This document shows positions 42,943 through 64,000 of a stretch of 64,000 nucleotides of DNA, in pieces. Source of the stretch: Mastigias papua (Eukaryota > Cnidaria > Scyphozoa > Rhizostomeae > Mastigiidae). Within the stretch, counting starts at the first letter, position 1; every line of letters begins with the position of its first letter. The stretch lies in contig OZ025267.1 in the NCBI GenBank assembly GCA_964019165.1, forward strand, positions 4,759,269 through 4,823,268, written 5' to 3'. The translations under genes and the position numbers were made by a program. The notes under the pieces are model-generated. The model had not been told where the DNA came from and searched no databases. It saw only the letters and a program-made list of their open reading frames with translations.

Positions 42943-45900
42943 TGGGTTGGAGCGTTGAGCATCCCTCTGTTTTTAACGTTGGAAGTACTCCTTCGTTTGG
43001 TCTTCATGGTCAGAACGAAGTATGCCCATGCCAACCCCTCATTGTTTGCCATTTTCCTGGAGGTATCCAGTTACCGGCTCTTGTAGACACAGGCTCGATG
43101 AAGTCTATTTTGTCACAAGAGGCATTTCAGCAAATTATGGAACAAAATCCACCCACTGCTATGGTGACCCCTCTTGACAGGAGTATTTCCAATCCTTGTG
43201 TATCTATTACGGGGCAGTCATTAAATACTCTAGGTAGCAGCGTTATTCAACTTTCCTTACCTAATACTACTAATTGTTATGAAGGCAAGTTTCTTATTTG
43301 CAATAATGTGTTGCAACCATTACAGTGCATTTTAGGGTGGGATTTCTTTGTTGCCAATCAACTTGAAATAAGTTATTCTGGCAATTGCTATCACCTTGTT
43401 GGTCCACAGGGTACAACTCCTTTGTCACTACTTCCCCATTCTTCACAGCAATGTGCCTCCACGGCTAGCACTTTGCCAGTTTTTACACAGTCCTTAGCTC
43501 AAGGCCCAGTCAATGTTGTTCTTACTACGGCTATTTCAGTTCCTGCCAGAACAGAGTGTATAGTGCAGGGGAAGGTCGCTAAAAGTTGTTCAGATAAGCT
43601 GGGTATGATAAGTACCTTAGCTCAGTCTTCTGATGTCCCATATACCATAGCTTACTCAGTTAGTAAAGCAGATAGGCGGAGTGTCCCTGTACGTATTATG
43701 AATTCCTCTAGTTCTCCCATAGAGCTGTACTCAGGACAGAAGGTTGCCAAGTTTTGCCCACTAGCAGAGTTAGTCAGTGGTGCCACCCATCTGCCTAATA
43801 GTATATCTTGCAGTGTTCGTAATCAGAATGGGAAAGTTTCCCAAGTTAATTCAGAGCTACAAGCAGCTGTCAACCCAAAATTGTCTAGGGGGGATAAGGA
43901 AAAGCTCTTGCAGACTTTATTAGATTTTTCTGATATATTTCAAGACCACTTAGGTCACACTGCTGTACTTGAACATCACATAAATACAGGAAATAGCCCC
44001 CCAATTCGCCAATCCCCACGCCGACTTCCATACCATTTTCGGGGTGAAGTATCCAAACAGATTCAGGATATGTTGTCTCAAGGGGTAATTCAACCTAGCA
44101 CTAGCCCATGGGCTTCCCCCCTTGTCCTGGTCAAGAAAAAGGATGGGTCATACAGATTTTGTGTCGATTACAGAAAGCTGAACCTGGTCACCAAACAGGA
44201 TTCCCAGCCTCTACCTAGGGTAGATGACCTTCTAGATGCGTTGAATGGATATAAAATTTTTAGCACCTTAGACCTCCGTAGTGGGTACTGGCAGGTTGGC
44301 ATGAATCCGCAAGATATGGAGAAAACAGCATTCATTGCACCAGATGGCCTTTTCGAATTTAAGCGAATGCCATTTGGTCTCTCTACAGCCCCAGCCACAT
44401 TTTCCAGGGCAATAAGTATAATTCTGTCTGGACTTACCTTCGAATCATGCCTCTGCTATTTTGATGATGTACTGATATATTCCAAGGACATAGACCAACA
44501 CTGTGAACGATTAACATCAGTTTTACAACGTTTTAGACAGCATGGTCTTAAGGTCAAAGCTTCGAAATGCTCCTTTGGCGCAGATCAAGTTCTTTATCTG
44601 GGGCACACCATTTCCAATGAGGGTGTCCATACTGACCCTGCTAAGATTGAAGCTGTCCAGAACCTCCCAGCCCCCACCAATGTGGAAAAACTAAGGTCAT
44701 TTTTGGGACTAGCAGGTTATTACCGACGTTTTATCCCTCATTTTTCATCTGTTGCTGCCCCGCTCACTAAATTGACAGAAAAGTCTGTCCAGTTCAAGTG
44801 GGATGCTTTACAACATGAATCCTTTTCCACACTCAAAAGATCATTATGTGAAGCTCCCATTCTAGCTTATCCAGACTTTGACCGCCCTTTCATTCTTCAA
44901 ACTGATGCGTCAAATGTAGGATTAGGAGCTGTTTTGGCTCAGGTTGATCACACCGGATGCGAGAGGGTAATTGCTTATGCCAGCTGCACACTTTCCAAAC
45001 GTGAACGCAACTATTCTGCAATGGAAAAAGAAGCCCTGGCTATCGTATTTACTGTTAAGCATTTTCGTTTTTATCTTTTGGGTCGCAGCTTCTGCATAGT
45101 CACAGATAACAGCGCGTTGCGTTGGCTTCATTCAATGGAACCTAAGGGGCGAATTGCTAGATGGATCATGGACCTTCAAGAATTTGAATTCACCGTCAAG
45201 CACCGATCAGGGGACTGTAATAGCAATGCAGACGCGCTTTCTCGACTTAATCATGATACCATCCCCCCTGAGGTTTGTTCTGCCGATATTTCATGTCCTG
45301 ATGTAAGCTGTTTTGTTACTGTAAGTCCAGATGCAAACTTAGTTGATGCACAACATAAAGATCCTGAGCTTTTAAAAATCATTGAGCTCAAAACTCAGGG
45401 TTTCCCAAAGCCACCATCATTTGTTTGCAAAGGTAACCCCACCTTGCAATCTCTTTTTAGCTGCTGGGATCAGCTGTATGTTAATGACGGACTGCTGTTA
45501 CGAGCTGTAAAAGCACACAGCAAATTATCACGAAATGTTGTAGTTGTGCCGCAATCACTTGTGACCTTAGTGATACAAAATCTCCACAGTAGCCCTTCAG
45601 GGGGGCATATGGGTATCACTCGTACCCTTTATCGTGCGCGTGAAAGATTTTTTTGGCCTAAGATGCAAGAAACTATACAGTCTTTTGTTACACGCTGCCC
45701 CACTTGCAATCGCAATAAGTCTGATTCCAAACAAGGCAAAGCACCATTGCAGCCCATTAATATAAGTGAACCATTTTTATTCTGGGCCATGGACTACATG
45801 GGACCTATTAGTGAAACAGCTAGGGGAAACAGACACATCCTTGTCATGATGGATCATTTTACTAAATGGTGCGAGGCTTTTCCTACAAGGGACCAGAGGG

Positions 45901-46781
45901 CATCTACAGTTGCTAGCATATTAGTGTCTAGAGTCTTCTCCAGGTTCGGCCCACCTACTTTCCTTCATTCCGACCAAGGTCGAAATTTCGATAGTAATCT
46001 CATGCATGAAATTTATGAATTGATGGGCATAAAGAAGACGCGCACCACCGCGTATCACCCTCAAAGTGACGGCCTTGTAGAAAGACAAAACAGAACACTG
46101 CAAGACATTCTATCCACTTTTGTTGTAGAACATCAAACAGATTGGGATGAGATGCTTGACCAGGCTGTTTTTGCATACAATACCAGTGTGCATGAGTCGA
46201 CCAAACTCTCTCCCTATGAAATGGTTTTTGGGCGTCCTGCGCGTATGCCAATCGAAGTAGAACTAGGTATTCCTGTACGCAGCCCATCTAGTCAATCTGA
46301 CTATAGTCGTTCACTTAGAAAAGCCATTCATTATGTCAATGAGATAGCACGAAGACACTTAGAAACAGCTAGGAAACAACAATGCAGGCAGTATGATAGT
46401 AAGAACAGCAGAGAGTGGAAACCTTTTGAGTCTGGGCAAATGGTTTGGTTATGGCGCCCTAAAAAAGGGAAATTTGCTACTAGGTGGGGAGGACCTTACC
46501 AAATTCTTTCCAGGGAAGGAGTTAACTATACCATTCTGTCCAATGAAGGGAAAAGACTTGTAACCCATCAAAACCAGCTTAAGGTTTGCCACACTCCTCT
46601 TGGTAAGGGCCAGCCTATCCACCCAGTTCCCGAAACACCGGGAATTATTCTACAGGAAGAACAACCTACTCTGCCTCAGGACAGGACAAATAGGGATAGA
46701 GAGTTTAGGGGTCCTAGACCTGCTCACCTTCGGCAGTTAGTTAACCCTCCAATTCGCTTTGGGGACTTTGTAAGTCATTAG
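42942..46781 (+). CDS. pol: gypsy Pol polyprotein (protease, RT, RNase H, integrase)
   Basis: 1,279 codons, intact. Aspartic protease: VDTGS at residue 48. Reverse transcriptase: YFDD at residues 506-509 (FDD in place of the common I/L/V-DD). RNase H: TDAS (D655) and TDNSALRWL. Integrase: zinc site H882, H889, C919, C922, and the DD35E triad D951, D1011, E1047. Then a GPY/F-type WGGPYQI. No chromodomain was recognised. It is in the -1 frame relative to gag and starts with the ATG of a TAATG overlap, so it may be made by termination-reinitiation or by -1 frameshifting rather than as a simple fusion. It is followed by 46 bp and the 3' LTR. Confidence 0.96.
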   Translation: MGWSVEHPSVFNVGSTPSFGLHGQNEVCPCQPLIVCHFPGGIQLPALVDTGSMKSILSQEAFQQIMEQNPPTAMVTPLDRSISNPCVSITGQSLNTLGSSVIQLSLPNTTNCYEGKFLICNNVLQPLQCILGWDFFVANQLEISYSGNCYHLVGPQGTTPLSLLPHSSQQCASTASTLPVFTQSLAQGPVNVVLTTAISVPARTECIVQGKVAKSCSDKLGMISTLAQSSDVPYTIAYSVSKADRRSVPVRIMNSSSSPIELYSGQKVAKFCPLAELVSGATHLPNSISCSVRNQNGKVSQVNSELQAAVNPKLSRGDKEKLLQTLLDFSDIFQDHLGHTAVLEHHINTGNSPPIRQSPRRLPYHFRGEVSKQIQDMLSQGVIQPSTSPWASPLVLVKKKDGSYRFCVDYRKLNLVTKQDSQPLPRVDDLLDALNGYKIFSTLDLRSGYWQVGMNPQDMEKTAFIAPDGLFEFKRMPFGLSTAPATFSRAISIILSGLTFESCLCYFDDVLIYSKDIDQHCERLTSVLQRFRQHGLKVKASKCSFGADQVLYLGHTISNEGVHTDPAKIEAVQNLPAPTNVEKLRSFLGLAGYYRRFIPHFSSVAAPLTKLTEKSVQFKWDALQHESFSTLKRSLCEAPILAYPDFDRPFILQTDASNVGLGAVLAQVDHTGCERVIAYASCTLSKRERNYSAMEKEALAIVFTVKHFRFYLLGRSFCIVTDNSALRWLHSMEPKGRIARWIMDLQEFEFTVKHRSGDCNSNADALSRLNHDTIPPEVCSADISCPDVSCFVTVSPDANLVDAQHKDPELLKIIELKTQGFPKPPSFVCKGNPTLQSLFSCWDQLYVNDGLLLRAVKAHSKLSRNVVVVPQSLVTLVIQNLHSSPSGGHMGITRTLYRARERFFWPKMQETIQSFVTRCPTCNRNKSDSKQGKAPLQPINISEPFLFWAMDYMGPISETARGNRHILVMMDHFTKWCEAFPTRDQRASTVASILVSRVFSRFGPPTFLHSDQGRNFDSNLMHEIYELMGIKKTRTTAYHPQSDGLVERQNRTLQDILSTFVVEHQTDWDEMLDQAVFAYNTSVHESTKLSPYEMVFGRPARMPIEVELGIPVRSPSSQSDYSRSLRKAIHYVNEIARRHLETARKQQCRQYDSKNSREWKPFESGQMVWLWRPKKGKFATRWGGPYQILSREGVNYTILSNEGKRLVTHQNQLKVCHTPLGKGQPIHPVPETPGIILQEEQPTLPQDRTNRDREFRGPRPAHLRQLVNPPIRFGDFVSH

Positions 46782-46814
46782 CTTCTTTTTTTAGATGTGT
46801 CAATTCGGTTCCTT

Positions 46815-46827
46815 AGATGGGGGAAGG
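46815..46827 (+). other. Polypurine tract of the gypsy element
   Basis: AGATGGGGGAAGG abuts the 3' LTR and would prime plus-strand DNA synthesis. It is all purine except one T. Confidence 0.8.
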
Positions 46828-47022
46828 TGTAATGTAGGCCTTCCCTCCTTAAGCTCATTTAAATGTATAAGTCTGCTAAATGTAGTAAAATGTGTTGACG
46901 TATGTAAATGTGCTCGTGTATTAGTTATATGTAGATTTGAAAACGAGGGCAGAGTGGCCTTCGACGAAGTAAAGCGAAGTGCATTCTTAGAGCTGACATT
47001 CCGAGGACCCGTATACGCTACA
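46828..47022 (+). repeat. 3' LTR of the gypsy element
   Basis: 195 bp, apparently identical to 41,808-42,002. The ORF running through it (46,795-47,055) is not a gene. Confidence 0.95.
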
Positions 47023-47026
47023 CTAT

Positions 47027-49215
47027 GCCAAGAAACTGAGTACGAAACTAAATAGTCTGCAACTAACTACAGGCTAATTTAATTTTATTTCCCATTGTAA
47101 TACATTAATAATATATATTTCAAATGATGTAGAGTTCCCAGAGCATCGGCAGCAATTTGTGAGATATGACTCGATGCTATTACAAAGGGAGGCATTTATT
47201 CACAATAAATGCGATTTCCATTTGACCACACCCATTTTATCACAATTGGGTTAAAGTCACATAGCTTTTCCAAGATATAGTTACAAATTATGCATGATTA
47301 ATTATTAGGCAATGCGCCTCCCCTCCCCACCCAGTTTACATTAAACAGAAGGTCTATCATATGTGCCCATTGATTCCATAAGTGCTATCTAAAGAGTCAG
47401 GAAAAATGATCAACCTTCCTCCTTGTGTCACTTCTTCACAGTAGACCTTCCTCTTTTAAGAAAATCAAGCTAATGAGAATTTTCAAACTCTATGCATTGT
47501 TTGAATCTCTTGTAGTGAGCGTAAACATTGTAACATAGGACATTTCTTACTCGACGCCAATTTTCTTTCGTTCATTTGCATTCTCAATATCACACACCTG
47601 GAACATCACCAAACATCACCCCTGTCATTACACACCTGGTCATTCCTCTTCTGTTTTTCTATACGCAATTTTCACCACACAAGCCCAGTCAATAATCCTC
47701 CAACAACCACGTAACCCTTCCTCTACGTAATTCGTGTTTATTTTGGGTTGTTGATTGTTTCTCTATACATTAATGTAAATTGTAGTGTATAGTTAGAGTA
47801 GAGTCTGAGTACCGTCAATAACATCGTCTCCTCTCTCTACCTCCTTGTTCTCTGAACGTTAAATAATGGTACGAGTTCAATATGGATCAACGAAGGATGT
47901 CACAGAACAGATACAGCAGTCTATAGGAAGCAACAACACGCGTTCCTATACTCTTTGATAAAATAGTATTACCGTAACTGATGGCAGCAGAGATATCTTA
48001 TGCATATTCTCGCCTATAGTGGAAAAGCGTTTATGAAAGTCGCACAAAAGCTGCGTTGAAATTAACGAAATGAAGTGAATGTGCTAGGCTGTGACTTTCT
48101 CATTCTGCTTTTGACTATTGCCTAGGAAGGCCTTTGTCACAATCTTTTAAACTGAAAATTTTGTTAGGATTTGATTATTGATAAAAATTGCCAAATCTTC
48201 ATCAGATATGATATAAAAAGCAAAATCATCCACTGGCTCAGACGTGGAGCCGTGACATTTTCTGGTCTCCAGCTATCTATCAGTACTGATATTAGCGTTG
48301 TTTGGGTAGGTGCGAAGATTTCCTCACAACCATGGAAAAGCTTGCTTCAGAGCTCGGCTTCTGTCTTGAAATCGCTTCTGCATTCGCCATGCAACACCGC
48401 ATCCAATAAATGTATGATCAACCGCAATCAAAGTAAACAGTCTTTATGCATTGTTTATACCTTTAAATCGTAAGGTGTGGTCAATCAAAGTCTTGCCACA
48501 GATTGGAACGAGGTTTGCCTTTTGCTTTCATCCTTTCAGTGAGCACCAATACATTGATTATCTCAAACGATCTTAAAAACCTCCTCAATTGTTTGGCCTT
48601 TGATAAAGTAAAATGATCTCCTATTACAGTTATAGTTGTACAAGCACAAAATACAATAAAATCCCTGGCCCTTTCCCTTTTTCTTATATAAGTGCCAAAT
48701 ATTATGTTCTTCGTCTGAGCATAGCATTTGTACGTTGATACGATTAGGTTCGTAAACGAGGATCAGAAAAGCGAGGCTTGTTTCGTACAGCTCTGTGTAA
48801 TCACTCATGTAATAATCACAGCCATGTATACTTAAGCAAAGTAATTTGCATATCAGCTAGACAAACAGTATAAGAAAATCAACACTGAATGCAATATATG
48901 CCTATATATGGGGCAACGTAACAACTTCTGTAAGTTTTCCTTACTGATTTATCTTATACTTCTGTTGTGATTGGCATAGTGGCATACTTCTGTTGTGATT
49001 GGCATAGTGGCAACTCTATATATATTGAACTACAGCCAATAGAGACTTCTTAACCAACGGGATTATACTATTCTAGTTAGCTGTAGTTGTTTTGAAATGG
49101 AATAAAGACGCTGCCATTGCTGAGTCTTTCTTTGAGAACCCTATAAGATCAACACTTCTTTCCCGTCATTGTCTCCTCTAATGCTATCTAATCGTGTTTC
49201 TTCAAAAGCTCCCAG
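47027..49215. other. Region between the gypsy element and the first recognised ABCC exon
   Basis: Holds the dispersed repeat copy at 47,690-47,990 and a 27-bp tandem duplication (about 48,957-49,012). A TATA-like ctatatatat (49,015) and aataaag (49,103) arrangement could be a solo LTR or a promoter. The ABCC N-terminal coding exon was not found here. Confidence 0.4.
47690..47990 (+). repeat. Dispersed repeat copy, possible retroelement 5' end
   Basis: Inverted partner of 34,460-34,830. After 'ctctgaacgttaaataatg' an ATG-initiated frame (47,868) reads MVRVQYGSTKDVTEQIQQS before petering out. GSTKDVT is conserved in the partner, which argues it was once coding. The element type is not recognised. 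Confidence 0.55.
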
Positions 49216-63746
<14,531 letters not shown>

Positions 63747-63871
63747 GTAATTGACTACCTAAACTTCTATCGTAGACCGTACGCTCCTGATGTGTGCTCA
63801 TTTGTTGTAGATTGTTCTTGAAGCTGATGCCATGATCTATGGTGTAATTCAAGCATCATTATAAATAACAT

Positions 63872-64000
63872 GGGCGAGTTATCACGTGGTTAGAGTGCTT
63901 GACGGCTGAGCAGAATATCGATGATTCTAACCGAACCCTTGAATCATAGTTGAGATGTTCTCTCATTGTCCACCCAGCCGTAAAAGGGCACCTTGTGGCA
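63872..64000 (+). mobile_element. tRNA-derived SINE, cut by the window end
   Basis: The head has an A-box-like TTATCACGTGGTTAGAGTGC and a mutated B box (GATTCTAACC), then the same body blocks as the 22,288 copy (tagttgagatgttctc, gtccacccagc). It starts near GGGCGAGTTATCACG and runs off the window. It is intronic in the ABCC gene. Confidence 0.75.

Larger units (their letters stand above)
41808..47022 (+). mobile_element. Complete Ty3/gypsy LTR retrotransposon, 5,215 bp
   Basis: Two 195-bp LTRs (TG...CA) that look identical flank a PBS, gag, pol and a polypurine tract. The host site CTAT is duplicated at 41,804-41,807 and 47,023-47,026. The order protease, RT, RNase H, integrase is that of Ty3/gypsy (Metaviridae). 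There is no env-like ORF between pol and the 3' LTR (46,782-46,827). Intact ORFs and identical LTRs indicate a very recent insertion, potentially mobile. It lies in the intergenic gap between the zinc exporter and ABCC genes, or in an unseen 5' intron of the latter. Confidence 0.97.

Noticed and set aside
44168..46287. Minus-strand ORFs inside pol (for example 44,168-44,398 and 46,000-46,287)
   Set aside because: They are antisense frames of the intact Pol coding sequence.
46795..47055. 86-codon ORF across the 3' LTR, considered as an env or accessory gene
   Set aside because: It is mostly LTR sequence, runs into host DNA and has no signal peptide or membrane segment.
48171..48473. 100-codon ORF considered as the missing ABCC N-terminus
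   Set aside because: It has no similarity to the ABCC N-terminal region and no donor site in a suitable phase.

Overview
The window is eukaryotic and almost certainly from a non-vertebrate animal. It is AT-rich, has two intron-rich genes with GT-AG introns, long (TA)n, (CA)n and (GT)n runs, and a dense layer of small inverted-repeat DNA transposons, tRNA-type SINEs and LINE 3' ends. A marine invertebrate (cnidarian-, sponge- or mollusc-like) fits best, but nothing in the sequence fixes the phylum.

Two host genes lie on the + strand. (1) About 21,996-35,629 is a complete eight-exon SLC30 (CDF) zinc exporter of the ZnT1 type, with both HxxxD metal-site motifs, a His-rich cytoplasmic loop and a Cys-rich tail. 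(2) From 49,216 to the window end is the 5' two-thirds or so of an ABCC5/MRP5-like exporter gene. Nineteen exons cover TMD1, NBD1 and the linker. The N-terminal exon or exons were not found, and TMD2/NBD2 lie beyond the window. The two genes need not be functionally linked; both export substrates across membranes.

Between them is a structurally complete Ty3/gypsy retrotransposon (41,808-47,022): by-eye identical 195-bp LTRs, a CTAT target duplication, PBS, PPT, and intact gag and pol ORFs joined by a TAATG stop/start overlap. It looks recently inserted and possibly active.

The first 21 kb has no recognisable host gene. It holds a decayed CR1/jockey-like LINE (- strand, 160-1,560), another LINE 3' end (6,815-7,180), a hairpin carrying a hammerhead-like motif (about 7,655-7,800), a cluster of repeated palindromic words (8,450-8,800), a diverged tandem duplication (about 10,200-13,760) whose two halves carry different 10-bp minisatellites, a 3.06-kb hAT element (13,951-17,012) with a perfect 8-bp target duplication and a nested PIF/Harbinger element, and a 269-bp tandem repeat whose first copy is interrupted by a 135-bp hAT MITE.

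Elements with a TTA or TAA target duplication and AGSS-type (AGCC/AGGG-like) ends recur at 14,987, 28,071, 36,221 and 39,146. HARBI1-like transposase scraps accompany them, so a PIF/Harbinger family has been a main shaper of this locus. The strongest candidates for something undescribed are the tRNA-like sequence enclosed in a 31-bp inverted repeat (22,696-22,846), the hammerhead-like motifs, the motif cluster at 8.4-8.8 kb, and the 770-bp degenerate 20-bp repeat inside the ABCC intron.
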